A stretch of DNA of 50,061 nucleotides from the NCBI GenBank assembly GCA_018065145.1, contig JAGHTW010000087.1:1-50061 (forward strand). The letters run 5' to 3'. A model generated the notes under the pieces. That model searched no databases and was not told the DNA's origin. It saw only the letters and a program-made list of their open reading frames with translations. Position numbers and translations under genes: made by a program. This document shows, one piece after another, positions 36,200 through 44,051 of this stretch. How positions within the stretch are numbered: the first letter of the stretch is position 1; the number at the start of each line of letters is the position of its first letter. The stretch comes from Candidatus Prevotella equi. GTDB lineage: Bacteria > Bacteroidota > Bacteroidia > Bacteroidales > Bacteroidaceae.

Positions 36200-38689
36200 A
36201 TGAAAAAGTTATCTGAGATTTTTTCTAAGTTAATGAAAAACTGCAAAAAGTTCTGGAAATGGTATAAAGGCTGTTATCAGGGACGTCCATGGTATGTAAA
36301 GACAACAGCTGCAATAGCATCGCTGATTGTTGTATTCCTACTGTATCTCGGTGCAGTGGATATGAACTTGTTTTGGCTCTTTGGAAAGTCTCCAGGCTGG
36401 CTGGAAATAAGCGAACATAAGACAAGTCAGGCTTCAGAACTGTATTCTGCTGATGGCGTGTTGTTAGGAAAGTATTTCAATGAGAATCGTACACCTGTGG
36501 AGTATGATGATGTGAATCCTATATTCTGGAAGGCTCTCATTGATACTGAGGATGAGCGATATTATAACCACTGGGGTGTTGACCCATTAGGATTGCTCGG
36601 TGCTGCAAAGGATGCTGCGACTGGTCGTGGCGGACGTGGCGCTTCTACTATAACACAGCAGTTGGCAAAGAATATGTTCCGTGTACGTACGCAGTATAGT
36701 ACGGGTCTGGTAGGAAAGATTCCAGGAGTGAAGATTCTTATCATGAAGACGAAAGAATGGATTACTGCCATTAAACTTGAACTGTATTTCGCTTGCACAA
36801 AGGGACGTACTGAAGGAAAGAAGGAGATACTAGTGCAGTATGCTAATACTGTAGATTTCGGACATAACTCCTTTGGTATCAAGACTGCAGCAAAGACGTA
36901 TTTTAATACTACACCAAAGGAACTTAGTGCTGATCAGGCTGCGGTATTGGTTGGTATGTTGAAAGCTACAACATATTATAATCCTATTTCGCATCCAGAG
37001 AATTGTTTGGCAAGAAGAAATGTTGTGCTCGATAATATGCGACAGCATGGAGATCTTACGAATGATGAGTTTGAAACATATAAGAGTCGTGATATAGACA
37101 CATCAGAGTTCTATGTTGAAGATAACTATGATGGACAAGCAAAGTATTTCCGTGAGGCTATTGCGAAATACGTTAAGCATCTGGCAGAAACAAACGAAGC
37201 TCTTCAAGATATAGACCTCTATAACGATGGCTTGAAGATATATACAACTCTTGATACGCGTATGCAGAAATATGCGGAGGATGCTGCTCGTAAGCAAATG
37301 AAGCAAGTGCAGCGTAACTTTAATTCTCATTGGCAGGGACAGCAACCATGGCAGGATGAGAAGCATCAGGTGATACCGGGATTTATTGAAGATATAGCGA
37401 AACGTGAATCAGGATATTACAAATATTATGTGTCTAAGTTTGGTGAAGGTTCTGATTCGCTGATGTATTATCTTAATAAGCCGCATACGGTAAAGGTCTT
37501 TGATTACGAAAAGGGTGAGATAGAAAAGGAAATGTCTGTGCTTGATTCAATACGTTACATGGTAAGTTTCATGCACTGCTCATTTGTTGCAATGGAACCA
37601 CAAACGGGACATGTTAAGGCATGGGTAGGAGACATTGACTTCGATCATTGGAAATATGATAAGGTGACCGCTAAGCGTCAACCTGGTTCTACATTCAAAC
37701 TTTTTGTATATACAGAGGCAATGGAACAAGGTCTCACGCCATGTGATAAGCGTCGCGATGAGTACTTCTCAATGCAGGTATGGGATCCTGCTGCAAAGAA
37801 AGAAGTAACATGGGCACCAACGAATGCCAATGGATACTTTACTGGTGACTCAATGCCATTGCGTGCTGCTTTTGCGCAGAGTATCAATTCTGTTGCTGTT
37901 CGCCTTGGACAGGAAATGGGTATCAATCATATTGCCGAAACAGCGTATGAGATGGGAATACAAAGCAAACTTGATGAGACTCCATCTCTTGCATTGGGCT
38001 CAAGCGATGTGACTCTCCTTGAATTGGCAAACGCTTACAGCACCGTTGTAAATAATGGTAAGGCGCATTCTGAGGCAATTCTTATTACTCGCATAGTTGA
38101 CCGTGATGGCAAGGAGATTTATCTTGCACCAACAGAAGAAAAACAGGCGATAACTGTGAAATCTGCATATCTCATGCAACAGATGCTTCAGGCAGGTCTG
38201 CGTGAGCGTGGTGGTACTTCTATGAGCTTGTGGGGATATATCGGTAAATATACAGACACAGAGTTCGGTGGAAAGACAGGAACATCTAATAATCACTCTG
38301 ACGCTTGGTTCATGGGCGTATCTCCAAACCTTGTCGTTGGTGCATGGGTTGGTGGCGAATATCGTTGCATACACTTCCGTACTGGTGCGCTTGGTCAGGG
38401 TTCTAGAACGGCTTTGCCAATATGCGGATACTTCTTGGAGTCGGTTTTCGGTGATCCTGCATTCCAAAAATATCATGGTAAGTTCCAAAAGCCTGATGAC
38501 GCTGATATAGAACGAAGCATGTATGAATGTACTTATGCGGGAGGACGTCGTGATACTATTGATGCCGATTCTATAGATAATGTACAGGAAGTACTTCTTG
38601 ACGAGAATGGTAATCCAATAGAACCGAAAGGTGATGCAGTGGAGCCAAAACGTGTTATAGAGGAAGAAGTAAACTTTGAAGACCTCTAA
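36200..38689 (+). CDS. Penicillin-binding protein 1A (transglycosylase/transpeptidase)
   Basis: An 829-aa class A PBP that polymerises and cross-links peptidoglycan at the periplasmic face. A cytoplasmic start and one membrane helix (about 34-54) precede the GT51 domain, whose catalytic Glu117 is in DTEDERYYNHWG, with RGASTITQQLAKN following. The transpeptidase has Ser497 in the SxxK motif (PGSTFK), SIN (SINSVAV) and KTGTS. The C-terminus is an acidic tail. It is the eighth gene of the purM-lpx operon. Confidence 0.95.
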   Translation: MKKLSEIFSKLMKNCKKFWKWYKGCYQGRPWYVKTTAAIASLIVVFLLYLGAVDMNLFWLFGKSPGWLEISEHKTSQASELYSADGVLLGKYFNENRTPVEYDDVNPIFWKALIDTEDERYYNHWGVDPLGLLGAAKDAATGRGGRGASTITQQLAKNMFRVRTQYSTGLVGKIPGVKILIMKTKEWITAIKLELYFACTKGRTEGKKEILVQYANTVDFGHNSFGIKTAAKTYFNTTPKELSADQAAVLVGMLKATTYYNPISHPENCLARRNVVLDNMRQHGDLTNDEFETYKSRDIDTSEFYVEDNYDGQAKYFREAIAKYVKHLAETNEALQDIDLYNDGLKIYTTLDTRMQKYAEDAARKQMKQVQRNFNSHWQGQQPWQDEKHQVIPGFIEDIAKRESGYYKYYVSKFGEGSDSLMYYLNKPHTVKVFDYEKGEIEKEMSVLDSIRYMVSFMHCSFVAMEPQTGHVKAWVGDIDFDHWKYDKVTAKRQPGSTFKLFVYTEAMEQGLTPCDKRRDEYFSMQVWDPAAKKEVTWAPTNANGYFTGDSMPLRAAFAQSINSVAVRLGQEMGINHIAETAYEMGIQSKLDETPSLALGSSDVTLLELANAYSTVVNNGKAHSEAILITRIVDRDGKEIYLAPTEEKQAITVKSAYLMQQMLQAGLRERGGTSMSLWGYIGKYTDTEFGGKTGTSNNHSDAWFMGVSPNLVVGAWVGGEYRCIHFRTGALGQGSRTALPICGYFLESVFGDPAFQKYHGKFQKPDDADIERSMYECTYAGGRRDTIDADSIDNVQEVLLDENGNPIEPKGDAVEPKRVIEEEVNFEDL

Positions 38690-38694
38690 GTTAT

Positions 38695-40188
38695 ATGAGC
38701 GCAAAGAAATATATATTGATAATCATATTACTCCTTTCTGTTTGCGTTGTTGATGCTGCACAGAAACGAGAATTTCGCGGTGCATGGATACAATGTGTCA
38801 ATGGACAGTTCCTTGGCATGGGAACAGAGAAAATGCAACGTACTCTGACTTATCAGTTAGATGAACTACAGAAGGATGGTGTTAACGCTATTATCTTTCA
38901 AGTACGTCCTGAATGTGATGCATTGTATCAAAGTTCTTTGGAACCATGGAGCCGTTTCCTTACGGGAGTACAAGGCGTTGCACCATCGCCTTATTGGGAT
39001 CCTTTGCAGTGGATGATTGATGAATGTCATAAGAGAGGTATGGAACTTCATGCATGGATTAACCCATTCCGCGCAAAGACTAAGGTGACAAATGAATTAT
39101 CACCGATACATATCGCAAAGCGTTATCCGCAACTCATATTCCCTTATGACGGATTATATATCCTTAATCCGGCAAAAGCAGAGAATCGTGAGTGGATATG
39201 TCGTGTTGCTGGTGATATTGTGAGACGATATGATATTGATGGACTTCATATTGACGATTATTTCTATCCTTATCCTGTTGCTGGTCTTGCTATTCCTGAT
39301 ATGAACGATTATCAGTCTAATAACAATGGTTATTCCGATATTCGAGATTGGAGAAGGCATAATGTTGATATATTCATCAAACAGTTACACGATACAATTC
39401 AGGCAAATAAACCTTGGGTTAAGTTTGGTGTCTCACCATTTGGTATATATCGTAACAAGAAGAATGCTCCTGAAATAGGTTCAAATACCAACGGCTTGCA
39501 GAATTATGATGATCTCTATGCCGATGTCCTTTTATGGATAAATGAAGGTTGGATAGACTATTGTGTTCCGCAGATATATTGGGAGATAGGAAATAAAGCT
39601 GCTGATTATGATACACTTATACGTTGGTGGAGTCAGTATGCAGCCAAACGTCCTCTTTTCATCGGTGAGGACATTGAAAGGACAGCAAAGTATGCTGATC
39701 TCAATGTGCCACAGCAGAATCAGATGGCAGCTAAATATCAACTACATGAGCAGTTGCCTAATATCTCAGGAACAGTATTATGGTATGCCAAGGCTGCCGT
39801 TGATAACGTAGGAAACTACGGCACTATGTTGCGAACCAATTATTGGCGTTATCCTGCATTGCAACCATTGATGCCATTTATTGATAAGACGATACCTGCG
39901 GCGCCAAAGAAACTTAGGCCTGTTATGACAAGTGACGGAAAAGTGTTGTTCTGGGATTCTCCAAAATCGAAATCATGGCGTGATGAAGCCGTCAAGTATG
40001 TTGTTTATAGATTCAAAGCAAAGGAAAAGATTGATATAGAGAACCCTTCGAATATTGTTGCCATTACGACAAATACGTGGTATCGTTTGCCCGAAGAAGA
40101 TGGAAAGACAAAATACGTTTATGTCGTTACGTCATTAAACAGGTTAAGCAACGAGAGTAAAATCGTAAAGAAGGCGATAAAGCTCTAA
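38695..40188 (+). CDS. Secreted GHL10 (DUF187) family glycoside hydrolase-like protein
   Basis: A 497-aa exported protein with a signal peptide (residues 1-20, ending VVDAAQ). The TIM-barrel of the family-10-like GHL10 group is shown by EFRGAWIQCVNGQF, VNAIIFQVRPECDALY, LHAWINPFRAK, DGLHIDDYFYPYP and VPQIYWEIG. E. coli YddW (now DigH), which cleaves denuded peptidoglycan glycans, belongs to the same broad family, so a peptidoglycan or surface-glycan substrate is plausible. An FN3-like C-terminal segment is likely. It is 5 nt after the PBP gene and ends the operon before a terminator. Confidence 0.88.
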   Translation: MSAKKYILIIILLLSVCVVDAAQKREFRGAWIQCVNGQFLGMGTEKMQRTLTYQLDELQKDGVNAIIFQVRPECDALYQSSLEPWSRFLTGVQGVAPSPYWDPLQWMIDECHKRGMELHAWINPFRAKTKVTNELSPIHIAKRYPQLIFPYDGLYILNPAKAENREWICRVAGDIVRRYDIDGLHIDDYFYPYPVAGLAIPDMNDYQSNNNGYSDIRDWRRHNVDIFIKQLHDTIQANKPWVKFGVSPFGIYRNKKNAPEIGSNTNGLQNYDDLYADVLLWINEGWIDYCVPQIYWEIGNKAADYDTLIRWWSQYAAKRPLFIGEDIERTAKYADLNVPQQNQMAAKYQLHEQLPNISGTVLWYAKAAVDNVGNYGTMLRTNYWRYPALQPLMPFIDKTIPAAPKKLRPVMTSDGKVLFWDSPKSKSWRDEAVKYVVYRFKAKEKIDIENPSNIVAITTNTWYRLPEEDGKTKYVYVVTSLNRLSNESKIVKKAIKL

Positions 40189-40212
40189 ACATTTATTAAA
40201 AGTTATAAAAAG

Positions 40213-40253
40213 AAAACGAGACATAGCACAAATGCTACGTCTCGTTTTTTTTT
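40213..40253 (+). terminator. Rho-independent terminator of the purM-lpx operon
   Basis: A 10-bp stem (40213-40222 with 40239-40248) extended inside by TAGCA/TGCTA (40224-40228 with 40233-40237), followed by a T9 tract. It lies 25 nt after the GHL10 stop and 22 nt before the end of the convergent lytic transglycosylase gene. Confidence 0.9.
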
Positions 40254-40274
40254 ATAAATGTTAAATGAATTGTC

Positions 40275-40706
40275 TTACTTATACAGGCGCATAACCTTGT
40301 TATAATATTGTTGTGTGCCCTTTACTGTATAGCGAATGCCACCATTCCATAGACGGATAGCACGCTCTACGTTGTTTTGTGGATTATAGTGACTCATGAT
40401 GAGCACAAACATCTCACGGCTTTTCTTTACGTTGAAACGGTCATTGAGAGTATAACGCTTGCTCTCTCCGCGTTTCTTTAAGATAGCATTACAGTCTTCA
40501 ACCAGAATAGGTTTGATCTGCATTGCTCCACAGGATGTGCCACTAACGGCACGGCAATCTCCCTCGCTCTCTACCTGTGTGATTGCATCCATCAAAGGAC
40601 CCCAATCAAATTTGTTTGCACCGTTTTCTCGCGCATTGGCATTAACGGTAACTACTGAAGTAAATGCTGTGAATAATACTACCTTTGCAATCTTACTGAA
40701 ATACAT
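40275..40706 (-). CDS. Small secreted lytic transglycosylase-like protein
   Basis: A 143-aa lysozyme-fold protein with a signal peptide (about residues 1-25, ending VNANA). The catalytic Glu is in DAITQVESEGDCRAV, and SGTSCGAMQIKP matches the SLT block that follows it. NNVERAIRLWNGG is the third block. It is a minimal one-domain enzyme expected to cleave the peptidoglycan glycan strand in the periplasm. Its 5' leader may include the candidate structured RNA upstream. Confidence 0.85.
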   Translation of the reverse strand: MYFSKIAKVVLFTAFTSVVTVNANARENGANKFDWGPLMDAITQVESEGDCRAVSGTSCGAMQIKPILVEDCNAILKKRGESKRYTLNDRFNVKKSREMFVLIMSHYNPQNNVERAIRLWNGGIRYTVKGTQQYYNKVMRLYK

Positions 40707-40775
40707 AATGTTAGAGTTTCAGAAGCCTGAGTGTGTTGTATCCTGACGTCTTGCACTTTACCCTCCTTTTTCTAT

Positions 40776-40990
40776 ATATAGGAGTAACGTTAGCTTATTG
40801 CGGAGCAACGTGAACCTGTCAGCAGGTCTTGATACAGCTCTGGGAATATCGCCATACAGATAATGTGTATTGAAAGATAGTGGGTGTGTTCAATACTATC
40901 CGTTGTGTAATGTCAATTATTCCCGACTTCCAGTTAATACTAATGTGAACGTTGCCTATACACAAAGGCATACAATTCACCTATCTTTGC
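40776..40990 (-). ncRNA. Candidate 6S-like structured RNA
   Basis: Between the FHA and transglycosylase genes a Bacteroidetes promoter on the minus strand drives a non-coding stretch that folds as a long interrupted hairpin. In plus coordinates the helices are 40778-40782 with 40980-40984, 40805-40811 with 40949-40955, 40842-40848 with 40918-40924, 40856-40862 with 40897-40903, and 40867-40874 with 40889-40896. A large central bubble (24-30 nt per side) contains a small hairpin on its 3' side (40814-40818 with 40823-40827). The fourth helix has an A/C mismatch on the plus strand but a G-U pair on the minus strand, which supports minus transcription. Closing stem, central bubble and terminal stem resemble 6S RNA. 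It could instead be a long regulatory 5' leader. No clear terminator is seen. Confidence 0.45.
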
Positions 40991-40995
40991 GGGTG

Positions 40996-41027
40996 CAAAG
41001 TTACGAATAAAAAACTGTGTGCGCAAA
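40996..41027 (-). promoter_or_regulatory. Promoter for the candidate 6S-like RNA / transglycosylase
   Basis: On the minus strand TTTG (41027-41024), 20 bp, then TAACTTTG (41003-40996) match the Bacteroidetes consensus. It lies about 290 bp ahead of the transglycosylase start, leaving a long non-coding leader. Confidence 0.7.
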
Positions 41028-41092
41028 CAGTTTGTGTAAAAATACCTGTAAAGTGGTGATTAATTGATAATTGTCAACGAAGAAGTATAATA

Positions 41093-41620
41093 TTATTCTT
41101 CTGGTGTCTTGAGGATAACCGATGTTGCTCCAATGGTAAAAAGCGTATCATTTTCTATTACACGTCGCTCTTTATCGCCAAGAATTTGGTTATCTACGAA
41201 TGTTCCCGTATAGCTTGGACCGTCTCTTAGTATATATTTCAGACGTCCTTTTTTATCTCGTGAAACGTTTATCACGCAGTGGTTCATGTCTATTGATGGG
41301 TCGTTTGTTTCTATTGGAGTATTACACTTAGGATTACCCTTCATGTATCTGCCGATATAGTTATCGCCCATGCGCAGTGGCAGCACCTGTTTGTAGTGGA
41401 ATACATTCTCAATTACTACGATTGTGCCTACTCCTTCGTCATTTTCCTCTGATGTAGGATTTTCGTCTTTCTGTTGCTTACGAAGTTTTGATACGCCGAT
41501 TCTGATGCCAAACTCCTTTCCGCAGTCCGGGCATTGGAACACAAGAGCCTGACCATCCTGGTATTTTGTTTCGTCAAAGATGATGAAATTATCGCATTTA
41601 GGGCAACGAACACGCTTCAT
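41093..41620 (-). CDS. Zinc-ribbon and FHA domain protein
   Basis: A 175-aa cytoplasmic protein. An N-terminal zinc ribbon (CPKC at 5-8, CPDC at about 31-34) is followed by a short linker and a C-terminal FHA domain (about 75-170). The FHA is shown by MGDNYIGRYMKGNPKCNTPI, DPSIDMNHCVINV and GPSYTGTFVDNQILGDKERRVIENDTLFTIG. FHA domains bind phosphothreonine peptides, so it is probably a signalling adaptor. It is 36 nt downstream of the HU/SPOR gene. Confidence 0.88.
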   Translation of the reverse strand: MKRVRCPKCDNFIIFDETKYQDGQALVFQCPDCGKEFGIRIGVSKLRKQQKDENPTSEENDEGVGTIVVIENVFHYKQVLPLRMGDNYIGRYMKGNPKCNTPIETNDPSIDMNHCVINVSRDKKGRLKYILRDGPSYTGTFVDNQILGDKERRVIENDTLFTIGATSVILKTPEE

Positions 41621-41656
41621 GACTAAGTAATTATTTAACCATTACTATAATAAATC

Positions 41657-42724
41657 CTAAATTTTTGATACCCAAGCCTCTGCAAATATCTCCTTTGAAG
41701 AGCGTAACTGGCGAAGAACTTCATGTGCTTCTGCCTCTGATTTGAAGTTGCCATAGACAACCTTTCTCATTGTTCCTCTCTCAAATATATTTGCATCGTT
41801 GAGTCCTTCTTTCTTTAGTGTTGCTACAAACTCCTCAGCACCAGCCTTTGATACCTTGCTTGCCAGAACGATAGCAAAACGATCTGCTGCTGCTTTCTCT
41901 TTTTCGGCGGTCTTAATAATTGTGGTATCTGCAGGAATAGAAACGATATCCACGTTTTCTATATTTGAAACAGAGTCCTCTGTCGCATTTACCTTATCAT
42001 TATTGATAGTGTTGAAAATGTTTGTCTTATCTTTTATCAGCGATGAAATAAGTTCAGTATCAATAACAGAACAAAGAGAAACATTACTACTACCTATACC
42101 AGCAGGAGTACTTGTGAATATAAACAACAGCAAAATCATTGCTGCAGCAAGAATGTTGCGAAGTGTCTTGACGCTGATGTTTATTGAACCTTCATTATCT
42201 TCAACGTCAAACTCCAATTCTTCTTCTTCGGTGTTTATCTCAGCGTCAACTGTTTCATTAATGTTAGAAACAGGGACAACGATAGTAGCAGGCTTATCCT
42301 CTTTCTTTATCAGGTCAAAAGCGTAAGTGTTGAGAGCGTAAAGCGCTGGTGTCAGCAATCCCGCAGTGCATGGTTCAAAGTCAAAGTGCTCATCAGCCTT
42401 CAGTGTAACGGTTCCAATACCATGGAATTCGTACTTTCCTTCAATGGCCAGCATCTGCTTTACCTCTTCAACCTCTTCCTCAATGCGTCTAACCGCTTCA
42501 GGATAACTGATGTCATAAGACTCCACATAAGACTGAACGAGTAGCGAATCATTCAGCGTCAGTTGAGGATTAAAGCCTAGAGTGCGCTGTGGTGGATAGA
42601 ACATTCCCTCTTCGGCTACGTATTCGGCAGGCTTATGGTGTGCCATGAAGCCACCAAAACCTGGAACGATAACGCAGTCGTTTTCAAGCAATAATATCTC
42701 AATATGTCTGGATAGTTCTATCAT
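41657..42724 (-). CDS. HU-CCDC81 and SPOR domain membrane protein
   Basis: A 355-aa protein starting at the ATG 42722-42724. The N-terminal about 135 residues match the two HU/IHF-like CCDC81-type domains found in Bacteroidetes (ENDCVIVPGFGGFMAHHKPA, FNPQLTLNDSLLVQSYVE, YEFHGIGTVTLKA). An acidic linker, one membrane helix (about 190-206) and a C-terminal SPOR domain (about 281-353, FAIVLASKVSKAGAEEF, AEAWVSKI) follow. The topology would place HU-like domains in the cytoplasm and the glycan-binding SPOR domain in the periplasm. An upstream in-frame ATG at 42766 is rejected because it precedes the promoter's -7 box. Confidence 0.9.
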   Translation of the reverse strand: MIELSRHIEILLLENDCVIVPGFGGFMAHHKPAEYVAEEGMFYPPQRTLGFNPQLTLNDSLLVQSYVESYDISYPEAVRRIEEEVEEVKQMLAIEGKYEFHGIGTVTLKADEHFDFEPCTAGLLTPALYALNTYAFDLIKKEDKPATIVVPVSNINETVDAEINTEEEELEFDVEDNEGSINISVKTLRNILAAAMILLLFIFTSTPAGIGSSNVSLCSVIDTELISSLIKDKTNIFNTINNDKVNATEDSVSNIENVDIVSIPADTTIIKTAEKEKAAADRFAIVLASKVSKAGAEEFVATLKKEGLNDANIFERGTMRKVVYGNFKSEAEAHEVLRQLRSSKEIFAEAWVSKI

Positions 42725-42731
42725 TGGACTG

Positions 42732-42762
42732 CAAAGGTAGTAATTTTTTTTTATCCCACAAA
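42732..42762 (-). promoter_or_regulatory. Promoter of the HU/SPOR-FHA operon, near-leaderless
   Basis: On the minus strand TTTG (42762-42759), 19 bp, then TACCTTTG (42739-42732). The -7 box ends only 7 nt before the ATG at 42724, so the transcript should have almost no leader. Confidence 0.7.
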
Positions 42763-42822
42763 ACATTTTTTGTTTTTAACATAAAAAAAATATTTATTCT
42801 TTTTTCTTTCGTGAAAAAGTTG

Positions 42823-42830
42823 TAAATTTG
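42823..42830 (+). promoter_or_regulatory. Promoter -7 element for the lipoprotein gene
   Basis: TAAATTTG fits the TAnnTTTG box, 26 nt ahead of the ATG at 42857. No exact TTTG stands at -33; a TTTC occurs nearby. Confidence 0.5.
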
Positions 42831-42856
42831 CAAAGAATCATTATTTTATTAGGCGA

Positions 42857-43663
42857 ATGCTGAATATAAATTACTTTAAATACAACACGTTATCTCTTGT
42901 CTTCCTGATAGTTAGCCTCGTTTTGTTATCGTGTAATTCGAACGACGCAACCGTAAAGGCACCACAAGAAGATGCAGCAGCAAAGAAAGTACTGCAAGGC
43001 ACTTGGATAAATGAGTTCGAGGGCAATGCTGTGTTTTCCGTTAAGGGGGACACCATATATTATAATGATACCCTCAGTACCCCGGCAAGTTTCTACATTG
43101 CTAACGATACATTGTTCATCGAGAATCACAGTCTGGTGAAGTATCCTATTAAGAGCATCAACTCCACAAACTTGGTTTTTATTAACTCTGATGGCGATGA
43201 GGTGAGTCTTGTAAAAAGTTCCACCACATTATCAACGGGTGAATACAAAGGTGCGGTTAACCTCAACCAAGGTAAGAAAGTAAAGAAAGACACTGTCATG
43301 ACCTATAGCACCAAGCGCTATCATGCCTACACTCAGGTTAATCCTACAACGTACAAGGTCTATCGTCAGACCACGAACAGCGATGGACTGTCTGTTGAAA
43401 GTGTCTATTACGATAATATTGTATATCTAGCCTTGTACGAAGGACAGCAGAAAATCTTTGGTCAGAACATCGTGAAGTCCGAGTTTCAGAGTCTTGTGCC
43501 TAAGACATATCTGGATAGCGCTGTGTTATCCGAGATCGTTGTTGATAGGGTAGGAAGCGAAGGCGTCACATTCGTTGCTGTATTAACCATTCCTGATTCC
43601 TATACAAACTATCGTGTGAATATCCTTATTTCGCCAGATGGTAAAAAGACACTGTCGCTATGA
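42857..43663 (+). CDS. Lipoprotein of unknown function, possibly DUF4738
   Basis: A 268-aa exported lipoprotein. The signal peptide ends in a lipobox LLSC with Cys26, after which the chain is Asn/Asp-rich. The mature protein begins with a WINEFEGNAVFSVKGDTIYY segment and is mostly predicted beta. The C-terminal half (KRYHAYTQVNPTTYKVYR, VAVLTIPDSYTNYRVNILIS) resembles the Prevotella/Bacteroides lipoprotein family DUF4738, which is a tentative match. The stop overlaps the next gene's start (ATGA), so the two are translationally coupled. Confidence 0.75.
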   Translation: MLNINYFKYNTLSLVFLIVSLVLLSCNSNDATVKAPQEDAAAKKVLQGTWINEFEGNAVFSVKGDTIYYNDTLSTPASFYIANDTLFIENHSLVKYPIKSINSTNLVFINSDGDEVSLVKSSTTLSTGEYKGAVNLNQGKKVKKDTVMTYSTKRYHAYTQVNPTTYKVYRQTTNSDGLSVESVYYDNIVYLALYEGQQKIFGQNIVKSEFQSLVPKTYLDSAVLSEIVVDRVGSEGVTFVAVLTIPDSYTNYRVNILISPDGKKTLSL

Positions 43664-44022
43664 GGTACATGCCACACGATAAGCGTCAGTTAGCAAATGA
43701 TGTAAAGCGCTTTGTTGACAAGGAACGCAACTATCGCAATCCCTATCTTACCATGTCGATGGTAGCCGATGCACTTGGCATCGCCCGTTCATCGCTCATC
43801 AAGGTTATGTCAGAAGAGATAGGAATGCCATTCGCCCATTATATTAATAAGGTGCGTATTCATCATGCCCGTCATTTTGTGGTAATGAACAAAGGGCGTA
43901 ACACCATGGAGCATATAGCACTCCTGTGCGGATATGCTACTCTTGCCACGTTTAACAGAAAGTACAAACAAGAGTACGGAGAGTTGCCCTCTGACACAGA
44001 ACGTAGAATCATGGGCATGTGA
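43660..44022 (+). CDS. AraC-type HTH-only protein (120 aa)
   Basis: A 120-aa protein consisting of little more than an AraC/XylS DNA-binding domain. A first HTH lies around residues 30-50 (LTMSMVADALGIARSSLIKVM). The second lies around 80-115 (MEHIALLCGYATLATFNRKY, then the typical GELPSDTER end). No effector or sensor domain is present. The start overlaps the lipoprotein stop by 4 nt. It may regulate the lipoprotein or the DPP III gene downstream (29 nt gap); the target is inferred. Confidence 0.85.
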   Translation: MRYMPHDKRQLANDVKRFVDKERNYRNPYLTMSMVADALGIARSSLIKVMSEEIGMPFAHYINKVRIHHARHFVVMNKGRNTMEHIALLCGYATLATFNRKYKQEYGELPSDTERRIMGM

Positions 44023-44051
44023 TTTTGCCCAAATTAAAACTTATATATACA

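Noticed and set aside
40982..40989. Plus-strand TATCTTTG as a promoter
   Set aside because: No -33 TTTG at the right distance, and the RNA helices pair better on the minus strand.
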